From positions 1-21,538 of the IMG/VR virus record IMGVR_UViG_3300030388_001475: a stretch of DNA of 21,538 nt; one strand, given 5' to 3'. The position numbers and the translations under genes were made by a program. The DNA is from a virus. The notes beneath the pieces are model-generated. The model did no database searches. It was given only the letters and a program-made list of their open reading frames with translations, and was not told the origin of the DNA. Positions 6,123 through 13,099 of the stretch are shown here, piece after piece (the first letter of the stretch is position 1; every line of letters starts with the position of its first letter).

Positions 6123-6562
6123 TAAAATTAGTTAATATAAAAACTATTAATGAAACGCCCGGCAATCCTCGTTTTATTAAAGACGCAAAATTTAAGCTAT
6201 TAGTTCAGTCAATTAAAAAATCTCCTTGGATGATGAATATTCGGCCAATTGTTGTTGATGAAACAATGACAATATTAGGCGGAAATATGCGTTTAAAGGC
6301 TTGCAAATCGGCCGGGTTGTTTGAAATTCCTATTCATATTGAAAGCGGATTGACTGAAGCGCAAAAACGCGAGTTTATAATAAAAGATAATTCCGGGTTT
6401 GGTGAATGGGATTGGGATATTTTAGCAAATGAATGGGATGTAAAACAACTAATTGAATGGGGTGTTGATTTACCGGTTTTTGATTTACCTTTAGATGATG
6501 AACAACCTAAAGACGAAACAAATGATGATGATAAACACGTTTGTGAAATGTGCGGTAAATAA
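6119..6562 (+). CDS. ParB-like nuclease/CTPase fold protein, TTG start
   Basis: Residues about 3-95 match the ParB N-terminal-like domain. The opening strand (VNIKTINETPGNPR) fits, the helix LLVQSIKKSP precedes IRPIVVDE, and TILGGNMRLKACKSAG (52-67) corresponds to the ParB motif usually written DGxRRLxAxxxxG, here with GGNMR. The domain begins at residue 5, so an internal ATG would delete it; the start must be TTG 6119, which overlaps the upstream TGA. Phage proteins of this type are often fused to a DNA methyltransferase, but none follows here. The C-terminal tail is acidic and ends in C142-x2-C145, half of a possible zinc site. Confidence 0.75.
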   Translation: MIKLVNIKTINETPGNPRFIKDAKFKLLVQSIKKSPWMMNIRPIVVDETMTILGGNMRLKACKSAGLFEIPIHIESGLTEAQKREFIIKDNSGFGEWDWDILANEWDVKQLIEWGVDLPVFDLPLDDEQPKDETNDDDKHVCEMCGK

Positions 6563-6583
6563 AAGTTTTCGTAAAGTTTTCGT
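6562..6583 (+). repeat. Perfect 11-bp tandem repeat, possible operator
   Basis: AAAGTTTTCGT occurs twice without a spacer (6562-6572 and 6573-6583), directly after the ParB-like gene and about 50 bases before the promoter at 6635. One repeat per helical turn would place two identical protein sites on the same DNA face. It may be a regulator-binding site for the downstream cassette, or a chance duplication. Confidence 0.45.
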
Positions 6584-6611
6584 AAATAAATGAAAAAATT
6601 CTTTTAAAAAT

Positions 6612-6642
6612 TTGTTTAATTGAAAATATTCTTTTACATTTG
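6612..6642 (+). promoter_or_regulatory. Promoter: TTG, 20-base spacer, TACATTTG
   Basis: TACATTTG (6635-6642) is a perfect TAnnTTTG -7 element. TTG at 6612-6614 lies 20 bases upstream, inside the usual range for the -33 element. This is the best two-part promoter in the window. It drives the cassette starting at 6677. Confidence 0.65.
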
Positions 6643-6676
6643 TATTGTTAATAATACGGAACAAAACAAATATATT

Positions 6677-7045
6677 ATGAAAACATTAGAAACATTAAAA
6701 CAAGAGTTCATAACACTTGAGACTAACTATAAAGCTAATCCGTTACCAATGGGAACAGAGTATAATTCATTTGCTAAGAAATGGAAAAGTCTTAAGTCTC
6801 AAATTAAGAACTACGACAATTCTACTAACATTATGAAAAGAGATGGTCTTAAGGTTTCTAAGAGTGGAGTAGGTTACAAGGTTGAGTTTCAAGGGATAGT
6901 TGCAGAGCTTTGGTTAGATGGTTGTGTTACTGATTATTGGGCCATTGATGTAGTGGAAGGTGATTTAGATTTCGAATTTATGGAACACGAAACTAAATCA
7001 GATGCGATATGGTATTTGTACAACTCTATATTATCTAATAACTAA
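6677..7045 (+). CDS. Hypothetical accessory protein in a moron-like cassette (122 aa)
   Basis: The start is ATG 6677, preceded by the A-rich leader ACAAAACAAATATATT. A TTG 57 bases upstream lies inside the promoter and is not credible. The N-terminal third is helical and Lys-rich. The C-terminal two thirds look like an alpha/beta fold with a strand-rich core (GYKVEFQGIVAELWLDG) and a final helix (SDAIWYLYNSIL). No family is recognised. Use of CTT and AAG is higher than in neighbouring early genes, which hints at a different origin. It has its own promoter and is followed by a long hairpin, as morons often are. Confidence 0.6.
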   Translation: MKTLETLKQEFITLETNYKANPLPMGTEYNSFAKKWKSLKSQIKNYDNSTNIMKRDGLKVSKSGVGYKVEFQGIVAELWLDGCVTDYWAIDVVEGDLDFEFMEHETKSDAIWYLYNSILSNN

Positions 7046-7051
7046 ATAACT

Positions 7052-7117
7052 AAAGGGGTGTAACTATTAGCTTTTTAAACTTGGTCGTTGCGGAGCAAAA
7101 TAGAGCATCCCTTTTTT
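7052..7117 (+). terminator. Long multi-segment hairpin with T-run, terminator-like structured RNA
   Basis: AAAGGGGTG (7052-7060) pairs with CATCCCTTT (7106-7114), 9 bp with one G-U. Inside it CTATT (7064-7068) pairs with AATAG (7099-7103). Further in, GCTTT (7070-7074) pairs with GGAGC (7092-7096). Six T residues (7112-7117) follow. The total is about 19 bp with small internal loops and a 17-base apical loop. It lies between the 122 aa and 71 aa genes of one cassette, so it could act as a partial terminator, a 3'-end stabiliser or a regulatory RNA. Confidence 0.5.
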
Positions 7118-7150
7118 AATGTAAAAAAACTTAATTTAAAAATAAATATT

Positions 7151-7366
7151 ATGGAAGATTGGAAAGACTTATTGTATAAAAGCTATGAAGATAAAAAAGA
7201 TACTATTAAGAACGATACTATGAACGAAACAATAGAGCGAATTAAGTATTTAGCTAATTTAATGGACAACACGTTTTTAGTTAAACAAATAGAATTGTTA
7301 GAGTTGCAAATTGATTACGAAATAATAAAAGCCAAAATAAAAACAATTGACTCCCTGCCAAAATAA
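7151..7366 (+). CDS. Hypothetical small helical protein (71 aa)
   Basis: The start is ATG 7151, preceded by AATAAATATT. A TTG at 7088 lies inside the upstream hairpin and is not credible. The protein is acidic-basic mixed and fully helical, with Leu/Ile heptads in residues 33-60 (LVKQIELLELQIDYEIIKAKI), so a coiled coil is likely. No family is recognised. Its stop codon lies inside the terminator hairpin at 7350-7378. It is the second gene of the cassette inserted between the early and packaging operons. Confidence 0.55.
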   Translation: MEDWKDLLYKSYEDKKDTIKNDTMNETIERIKYLANLMDNTFLVKQIELLELQIDYEIIKAKIKTIDSLPK

Positions 7367-7378
7367 GGGAGTTTTTTT
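7350..7378 (+). terminator. Rho-independent terminator
   Basis: ACTCCCT (7350-7356) pairs with AGGGAGT (7366-7372) across a 9-base loop, followed by seven T residues (7372-7378). The stem overlaps the last codons and the stop of the 71 aa gene. It separates that cassette from the packaging operon. Confidence 0.8.
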
Positions 7379-7395
7379 ATATCCGTTTATTTATT

Positions 7396-7403
7396 TAACT
7401 TTG
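7396..7403 (+). promoter_or_regulatory. Promoter -7 element TAACTTTG, start of the packaging operon
   Basis: TAACTTTG is a perfect TAnnTTTG match, directly after a terminator. Only four bases separate it from ATG 7408, so the transcript would begin at or next to the start codon, giving a leaderless or nearly leaderless mRNA. The -33 position holds T-rich DNA without a TTG. Confidence 0.6.
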
Positions 7404-7407
7404 CAAT

Positions 7408-7782
7408 ATGGCAACAAAAACAAACATATTAAAAAAGGGATTACTTGACGCGTTAGAACAATCATTAGGAATTGTCACAACCGCGTGTAAAATAGTCGGT
7501 TGCAACCGTTCAACTTTTTACGGACACTATAACCGGGATTCTGAATTTAGGGCCGCAGTTGATGACCTACAAAATATAACTTTAGACTTTGCAGAATCGC
7601 AATTGCATAAACAAATTAAAGACGGCAATACAACCGCAACAATATTTTATCTAAAAACAAAAGGTAAAAAGCGCGGATATATTGAACGAAAAGAAGTTGA
7701 AATGAGAGCCGAAGTATCTACAACAAAGCTATCAACGGAAGCGCAAAAGAAAATTGACGATATTTTAAACGATGAATATTAA
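7408..7782 (+). CDS. Terminase small subunit-like DNA-binding protein
   Basis: This 124-residue protein directly precedes and overlaps the large terminase. Residues about 10-45 form a helix-turn-helix (LLDALEQSLGIVTTACKIVGCNRSTFYGHYNRD), followed by a long helix (FRAAVDDLQNITLDFAESQLHKQI) and the segment TTATIFYLKTKGKKRGY, which is characteristic of phage small terminase proteins of this type. Small terminase rings bind the packaging site in phage DNA and hand the DNA to the large subunit. The acidic C-terminal tail would contact the large subunit. It opens the late operon. Confidence 0.8.
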   Translation: MATKTNILKKGLLDALEQSLGIVTTACKIVGCNRSTFYGHYNRDSEFRAAVDDLQNITLDFAESQLHKQIKDGNTTATIFYLKTKGKKRGYIERKEVEMRAEVSTTKLSTEAQKKIDDILNDEY

Positions 7783-9127
7783 TACAATAATAAAGGAAAA
7801 ATGTGAAAATTCCTTGTTATTCTTTACGCGTTATATTTTTAAAGAAAACACCGGAAAAAAGTTTGAAGCCGCTGAATTTCATAAAACCTTAGTCGATACG
7901 CTTGAACGCGTTTATAATGGCGAAATCAAAAGATTAATTATTAACGTTCCGCCAAGATATGGGAAAACAGAAATCGCGGTAAAAATGTTTATAGCTTGGA
8001 GTTTAGCAAAGCGCCCATCTTCAAAGTTTATACATTTAAGCTATTCCGACGCGTTGGCATTGGATAACAGTTCCATGACAAAAGAATATATTAATTCCGA
8101 TTCATTCCAAAGAGTTTGGAATATAGATTTAAAAAAAGATTCACAAAGTCAAAAGAAATGGTACACAACCGAAGGAGGCGGAGTTTATGCGACGTCTTCA
8201 GGGGGTGCAATTACGGGTTTTGGGGCCGGAAGTGGTGGCGCTATAATTATTGATGACCCTTTGAAGCCTGACGATGCCTTATCCGACGTTAAACGGTCTT
8301 TTATTAATAATCGGTATAATACAACTATTCGCTCGCGTGTTAATAGCAGAGAGGTGCCTATTATTGTTATTATGCAACGATTGCATGAAGAGGATTTAAG
8401 CGGTTATTTATTAGACGGCGGTTCGGGTGAGCATTGGCATCATTTAAAATTGCCTGCATTAGATGACGAAAACAATCCGTTGTGGCCGGAAAAGCATTCA
8501 TTTGAAGAACTTGAATCAATTAGGCAAGCCGACCGTTATACGTTTGCGGGCCAATATTTACAACTTCCGTCACCGCCCGAAGGTGGAGAATGGCGTAAAG
8601 GTTGGTTTCAAATCATTAATAAAGCAGAAATGCCGGGAGATATCGTTTGGGAGATGTATATTGATGGCGCTTATACAAAAGACACTAAAAACGACCCGAC
8701 CGGGATACAAATAAGCGGTAAAAGTGGTGATAATTTATATATATTTAAAAGCATAGATAAATATTTAGAGATGCCGGAATTAAAATCTTTTATTTCTAAC
8801 TTTGTTAAGTCTTGCGGTGTTAATATAACGCAAATATTAGTTGAACCCAAAGCGTCCGGTAAATCTTTAGTTCAATTATTAAGGCGTGAAACAAGTTTTA
8901 ATGTTTCGGAATTAAAAACAAATTTCGTTAGATATTCAAAGATTGAAAGGGCGCGTGCGTCATCGCCTTTTATTGAAGGTGGACGCGTTGTATTGATTAG
9001 AGATAATTGGAATGATGCTTATTTACAACAAGTAAGTACGTTTCCAAATGCTAAACATGATGAGCATATCGACGTCACTTCCTATTCAATAGAACGAAAC
9101 TTAATAAACAATTTCTTCATAGTTTAA
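7772..9127 (+). CDS. Terminase large subunit
   Basis: The 451-residue protein carries the full set of large terminase motifs. The ATPase has a Walker A-like loop at 60-67 (PPRYGKTE), Walker B at 157-163 (AIIIDDP) and a coupling motif region at 198-209 (IVIMQRLHEEDL). The C-terminal RNase H-like nuclease has three acids in the usual order: D298 (YIDGAY), E358 (LVEPKASG) and D434 (HIDVTSY). It drives DNA into the prohead and cuts the concatemer. It overlaps the small subunit gene by 11 bases. The length is typical for phage terminases. Confidence 0.95.
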   Translation: MNINTIIKEKCENSLLFFTRYIFKENTGKKFEAAEFHKTLVDTLERVYNGEIKRLIINVPPRYGKTEIAVKMFIAWSLAKRPSSKFIHLSYSDALALDNSSMTKEYINSDSFQRVWNIDLKKDSQSQKKWYTTEGGGVYATSSGGAITGFGAGSGGAIIIDDPLKPDDALSDVKRSFINNRYNTTIRSRVNSREVPIIVIMQRLHEEDLSGYLLDGGSGEHWHHLKLPALDDENNPLWPEKHSFEELESIRQADRYTFAGQYLQLPSPPEGGEWRKGWFQIINKAEMPGDIVWEMYIDGAYTKDTKNDPTGIQISGKSGDNLYIFKSIDKYLEMPELKSFISNFVKSCGVNITQILVEPKASGKSLVQLLRRETSFNVSELKTNFVRYSKIERARASSPFIEGGRVVLIRDNWNDAYLQQVSTFPNAKHDEHIDVTSYSIERNLINNFFIV

Positions 9128-9144
9128 AACAATTTTTAATTTTG

Positions 9145-9152
9145 TATTTTTA
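9145..9152 (+). promoter_or_regulatory. Probable promoter -7 element TATTTTTA(C)
   Basis: TATTTTTAC matches TAnnTTTG except for A in place of G, followed by C. The same TAnnTTTAC form recurs at 12381, 16130 and 16565, each shortly before a gene start. It lies 25 bases before the portal gene. Confidence 0.45.
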
Positions 9153-9177
9153 CGAAAATTTTATATCAAAATAAAAT

Positions 9178-10629
9178 ATGGCTTCATTTTTAGACAAATT
9201 AAAATCAATCGTTAGCAAAAATCAAACACAAAACACAAATATAAATTATAATAAAGCGATTTATAATTGGTTAGGTGAGTCGATTGTTTGGAATTCAGAA
9301 AATGACGATTCATATATAACGGAAGGTTACCGAAAAAATTCGACTATTTATTCATTAATTAATTTAATAACAAAAGCGGCGACAACAATTCCGTTTCAAA
9401 TTTATGAAGTTAAAAGCGAAAATGATTATAAAAGATATAAAGCATTAACAAGCGGAACCATAGATTCGACGACTATAAATAAAGCCGCTTTATTACAAAA
9501 GAAATCATTAATTGAATTAAGCGATACCGATTTGCACGAACTTTTAGAACGTCCTAATCCTGCTCAATCTTATAATTCTTTTATAACCGAAGTTATTTCA
9601 TTCGGTAAATTAACCGGAAACCGTTACATTTATGGAATTGGCCCGGAGTCAGGGCCTAAAATTGGTAAAATTTCTGAAATGTATGTAATGCCATCGCAAG
9701 CAATGGAAATTGTTTCGGGCGGTATTATGCAACCGGTTTCAAAATATAAATTAGAATACAATGGAACGTTTGAAATTCCGGCTTCTGAAATATGCCATAT
9801 AAAAGATTTTAACCCTTACTATGACGGTACGGGGTCGCATTTATACGGTCAATCGCCATTGCGTGCGGGTTTACGTTCATTAACAACTAATAATGAAGCG
9901 GTACAAACCGGAGTTAAATATTTACAGAATCAAACGGCAAGAGGTTTATTAATGTCAGAGGAAGGTGATTTAAACGAAGTGCAAGCGCAACAATTAAAAG
10001 ATAAATTTAGAAAACAATTTCAAGGTTCCGACAATGCCGGTGATGTAATTATTACACCGAAAAAATTATCATGGGTTAACTTTGGTTTAAATGCTGCGGA
10101 TATTTCTTTAATAGAACAATATAACGCATCAGTCAAGGATTTATGTAATATTTACAACGTTCCTGTTCAATTATTAAACAATACTGATTCGAGTTCTTAT
10201 AATAACATGAGAGAGGCTAAAAAGGCTCTTTATCAAAATGCGGTTATTCCTGAACTACTTAAAATAAAAGACGAATTAAATCGTTGGTTGGCTCCAAAGT
10301 ATGGAAATAAACTATGTATTGAATTTGATTTTACAGTTATACCGGAACTTCAAGAGGAAGCCGATAAAGTAGTTGACCAATTAGCAAAGGCTTGGTGGAT
10401 AACACCTAACGAAAAACGTTCTGTAATGTCGTACGGGGTTGATGAAGAAAACGAAACTTTAAATGATTATTTTGTGCCGGCAAATTTAATTCCTGTAAAA
10501 GCTAACGAAATCGATGCGCCTATTGAGTCAATAGATGTTGACGTTAATAAGTTTTTAACACCAACGGAAACACCTAAAAAAGAAATAAAAGGGATTAAGG
10601 TTGCAACGTATGACGATAAACAAAAATAA
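9178..10629 (+). CDS. Portal protein (HK97 type)
   Basis: This 483-residue protein matches the HK97-type portal family in length, position and pattern. Features seen are the ITKAATTIPFQIYE opening, the LLERPNPAQSYNSFITEVISFGKLTGNRYIY segment, ICHIKDFNPYYDGTGSHLYGQSPLRAG (the conserved clip-proximal region), the LSWVNFG segment, and CNIYNVPVQLLNNTDSSSYNNMREAKKALYQNAVIPELLKIKDELNRWL (conserved stem and crown region). Twelve copies form the ring at one capsid vertex through which DNA enters and leaves. It follows the terminase after a short promoter-bearing gap and overlaps the MuF gene by 20 bases. Confidence 0.93.
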   Translation: MASFLDKLKSIVSKNQTQNTNINYNKAIYNWLGESIVWNSENDDSYITEGYRKNSTIYSLINLITKAATTIPFQIYEVKSENDYKRYKALTSGTIDSTTINKAALLQKKSLIELSDTDLHELLERPNPAQSYNSFITEVISFGKLTGNRYIYGIGPESGPKIGKISEMYVMPSQAMEIVSGGIMQPVSKYKLEYNGTFEIPASEICHIKDFNPYYDGTGSHLYGQSPLRAGLRSLTTNNEAVQTGVKYLQNQTARGLLMSEEGDLNEVQAQQLKDKFRKQFQGSDNAGDVIITPKKLSWVNFGLNAADISLIEQYNASVKDLCNIYNVPVQLLNNTDSSSYNNMREAKKALYQNAVIPELLKIKDELNRWLAPKYGNKLCIEFDFTVIPELQEEADKVVDQLAKAWWITPNEKRSVMSYGVDEENETLNDYFVPANLIPVKANEIDAPIESIDVDVNKFLTPTETPKKEIKGIKVATYDDKQK

Positions 10630-12181
10630 GTGGCAAACTGCATTCGAAAAGGAATTAGATAAATCAGAAAAACGCCAATTATCAAAAGTAAAGCGCTATT
10701 ATAAAAGCGAATACAATAAAGGTATAGAGAATTTTTTATCTGAAAATCAAACCAATTTTCAATTACTTTTTAATGCGACCGAATTACAAAAAATATATAG
10801 AAACCTATATGTTGAAATCGGTTTAAATTTTGCTAAATGGTACGCAAAAGGATTTGATAAATTTTTATCTAAAGGCGTAAATCCTAACCAATACGTTAGT
10901 GGTTGGGAAAACTCGTTTGCCTCTTTTGGTTCGGCGGTTGGTGCGCAGCGTGTAACGTTAGTCTCAGGGACCGCAAAAAAAACACTTATTCAAGTAACTG
11001 AAAAGTTAATGCGAGACCCTGAATTTCAGGCGTTAGGTAACACCGAAAAGGGCCGAATATTAAGAAATCAATTTAATAGATATTCGCAATATCAATCGGA
11101 ACGATTAGTTCGAACGGAAGCAACCAACGCGGCAAACTTTGCAACAATGGAATCTTCAAAAACAATATTTCCGGGCGCACAAATGCGTAAGGAGTGGATA
11201 GCATCATTTGACGACAGAACCCGAAGCACACATTCAGAAGCGGGCGCAAGTGAACCAATACCATTTAATGAAGCGTTTATGGTTGGTGGTTCTTCTATGA
11301 TGTATCCGGGAGACCCGAGCGGTCCGTCTTCTGAGGTTATTAATTGCCGTTGTAGTGTAGCGCCTTTTCCGGTAAAAGGAGCGCAAACAGTTGGAGAAAT
11401 AACAGATATAAACTTCGGATTAGGTGGTGCGGCGTCAACCGGATTTGGTTTGACTGATGTTGTTTCGGCGATTAGTTCAACGTTAGTTGGTGCGGCTGAA
11501 AACGTTGTTGAAGGTGCGGTAAAAACAATTTCAGAAGCTAAGAAAAGTATTTTAAGCATGTTTGAAAAGCAAGGTTGGATTGTAGAAAAAACACAGTTTT
11601 CCCGAACATTACAAATAAAAAACTATAATCAAAGAATAAATATATTAAATAAATTATTTTCAAAATACAATTTTGGCTCGTCAGGTAACTTTACTAATAA
11701 AATTACTTTGCGTTTTAAGTCAAGTACAAGAGCTTATGGTAGTATATCTATCGGGCGTTTTAGTGGTGACTTAAGAAAAATAAATCTTGGCGATTTAACC
11801 GACGCGTTTTCTAATCGGGAGCGATTAATTTTCAAAAAAAGGTTTTCTAAAAGATTTAAAAGTGCGGTTAATGAGTCAAATATTGACATTGCTACAACGG
11901 TGCATGAAATGGGCCATGTTATGGCGCGTTCTGAACTTATGAGCCAACGTGAATTTTTTAATAAATTATCTAAAATAAGGGCCGAATATAGAAAAGATAT
12001 ATTAAAATTTCGTAACGATTCAAATTATAAATCATTTAACGAAATATTTTTAGGCCGTTACGCGAATACAAATATCGATGAATTTTTAGCCGAAGCATTT
12101 ACGGAATACACCCTTCATTCAAACCCTTCAAAATATGCGCGTTTAGTCGGTGAGTTAATAGATGAAACATTTAAATTTTAA
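10610..12181 (+). CDS. MuF-type head morphogenesis protein with C-terminal HExxH metallopeptidase-like domain
   Basis: The start is ATG 10610, giving 523 residues; a TTG nine bases earlier is less likely. Residues about 150-255 carry the MuF (SPP1 gp7-like) signature: R168-T-E-A-T-N, W-I-A-S-F-D-D-R-T-R then H, and N245-C-R-C. Such proteins sit inside the capsid near the portal and can be ejected with DNA. Residues 256-425 are a Gly/Ala-rich linker and a basic beta-rich region. Residues 426-523 carry T-V-H432-E-M-G-H436, a zincin HExxH site, and D490-E-F-L-A-E495-A-F, a plausible third zinc ligand. A normal MuF protein lacks this part, so it is a fusion. The overlap with the portal gene is 20 bases. 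Confidence 0.85.
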   Translation: MTINKNKWQTAFEKELDKSEKRQLSKVKRYYKSEYNKGIENFLSENQTNFQLLFNATELQKIYRNLYVEIGLNFAKWYAKGFDKFLSKGVNPNQYVSGWENSFASFGSAVGAQRVTLVSGTAKKTLIQVTEKLMRDPEFQALGNTEKGRILRNQFNRYSQYQSERLVRTEATNAANFATMESSKTIFPGAQMRKEWIASFDDRTRSTHSEAGASEPIPFNEAFMVGGSSMMYPGDPSGPSSEVINCRCSVAPFPVKGAQTVGEITDINFGLGGAASTGFGLTDVVSAISSTLVGAAENVVEGAVKTISEAKKSILSMFEKQGWIVEKTQFSRTLQIKNYNQRINILNKLFSKYNFGSSGNFTNKITLRFKSSTRAYGSISIGRFSGDLRKINLGDLTDAFSNRERLIFKKRFSKRFKSAVNESNIDIATTVHEMGHVMARSELMSQREFFNKLSKIRAEYRKDILKFRNDSNYKSFNEIFLGRYANTNIDEFLAEAFTEYTLHSNPSKYARLVGELIDETFKF

Positions 12182-12184
12182 ATA

Positions 12185-12367
12185 ATGTCACCAAAAGAAG
12201 ATTATATTTGTAATAATTGCAAACATTTAAGGCCAATAATGGGAGGTTGTAAGGCGTTCCCTGAAGATATACCTTTCGGAATGGGTGTTTTATTTCAACA
12301 TGATAAACCTTTACCTGAACAAAAAAACAATATTGTTTTTGAACGTGGTGAACCCGAAGAAATATAA
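12185..12367 (+). CDS. Small Cys-containing head-operon protein (60 aa)
   Basis: ATG 12185 follows the MuF stop by three bases. The 60-residue protein has C9-x2-C12-K-H followed by G-G-C22-K-A-F-P, then IPFGM and a Phe-Gln-His. The three Cys and one His could bind zinc. The Cys pair, CKAFP and a terminal IVFERGEPEE resemble small proteins commonly found between the portal or MuF gene and the protease gene of HK97-type phages; their role is not known. The position in a head operon suggests an assembly or virion role. Confidence 0.65.
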   Translation: MSPKEDYICNNCKHLRPIMGGCKAFPEDIPFGMGVLFQHDKPLPEQKNNIVFERGEPEEI

Positions 12368-12380
12368 ATTACAAAAACCG

Positions 12381-12388
12381 TATATTTA
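12381..12388 (+). promoter_or_regulatory. Probable promoter -7 element TATATTTA(C)
   Basis: TATATTTAC is of the TAnnTTTAC form, 14 bases before the protease ATG at 12403, followed by an A-run and a T-run. It would give extra transcripts for the protease and major capsid genes. Confidence 0.45.
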
Positions 12389-12402
12389 CAAAAATTTTTT
12401 TT

Positions 12403-13092
12403 ATGAATCAAATTCTTTACAAAGCGGCGCCAATCAATGAATTAATTGATGCGGACGAAAACGCCGGAATTATTAAAGGTTACGGAAGTATTTTTGGAAA
12501 CAAAGATTCCGATAATGATATTATAACAAAAGGCGCTTATAAAAAGACAATTGCCGAAAATGGTGAACGTGTTAAGTACTTGTATCAGCACGATATGAAC
12601 CAACCAATCGGGAAAATGCTCGAATTGTACGAAGACGATAAAGGTTTGGTGTTTGTTGCACAAATTGCAAAAACTCAATTAGGAAAAGACGTTGTGGAAC
12701 TTATGAAATCCGGCGTAATTACTGAAAATAGTGTCGGTATTTTACCAATACAAGGCAAGGATAAAGGCGATTATCGCGAAATTAACGAAGTTAAACTTTA
12801 CGAAATTAGCGCGGTTACATTAGCAGCAAACGACCAAGCCAAAATATTAGACGTTAAAGGAAACGTGGATTTGGATAAACTTTCAAAGCGTTATGATAAT
12901 TTAGCGAAACTATTAAAAAAAGGACAAATTTCGGACGATATGGGTTTTGCTATTGAAGCGGAAATTTTAAAATTAAAATCATTATTTATTGAATTCACAA
13001 AGCCGGTTGAAAAAATCACTTTGCCGAATGTTGAGATAAAAAACGATGATTCTGAAGTGTATAAGTATTTAATTAATTCTTTAAAAATCTAA
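12403..13092 (+). CDS. HK97-type prohead protease (family S78/U35)
   Basis: The 229-residue protein matches the prohead protease family. It opens with IIKGYGSIFGNKDSDNDIITKGAY, the usual GYASVFxxxDxxxDxxxPGAF pattern. Candidate catalytic residues are H63 (YQHDMNQPIG), S110 (ENSVGILP) and E134 (LYEISAVTLAAN), in the order known for HK97 gp4. It would cleave the delta domain of the capsid protein and itself during maturation. The C-terminal 80 residues form a Lys-rich helical tail, as in other members that carry a self-cleaved or scaffold-like segment. The major capsid gene follows after 7 bases. Confidence 0.9.
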   Translation: MNQILYKAAPINELIDADENAGIIKGYGSIFGNKDSDNDIITKGAYKKTIAENGERVKYLYQHDMNQPIGKMLELYEDDKGLVFVAQIAKTQLGKDVVELMKSGVITENSVGILPIQGKDKGDYREINEVKLYEISAVTLAANDQAKILDVKGNVDLDKLSKRYDNLAKLLKKGQISDDMGFAIEAEILKLKSLFIEFTKPVEKITLPNVEIKNDDSEVYKYLINSLKI

Positions 13093-13099
13093 AAAAAAG

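Noticed and set aside
6620-6676. Upstream TTG start for the gene at 6677
   Set aside because: It would begin inside the promoter, upstream of the -7 element, so the transcript would not contain it. ATG 6677 has a typical A-rich leader.
7088-7150. Upstream TTG start for the gene at 7151
   Set aside because: It lies inside the long hairpin and the added residues look non-coding. ATG 7151 has a normal leader.
8463-8714. 83-codon + strand frame inside the large terminase
   Set aside because: It is out of frame with a gene whose ATPase and nuclease motifs flank this region.
11092-11559. 155-codon open frame on the - strand inside the MuF gene
   Set aside because: It is antisense to a well-supported gene with family motifs. 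It has no promoter or suitable leader, and long antisense frames are expected opposite such codon usage.
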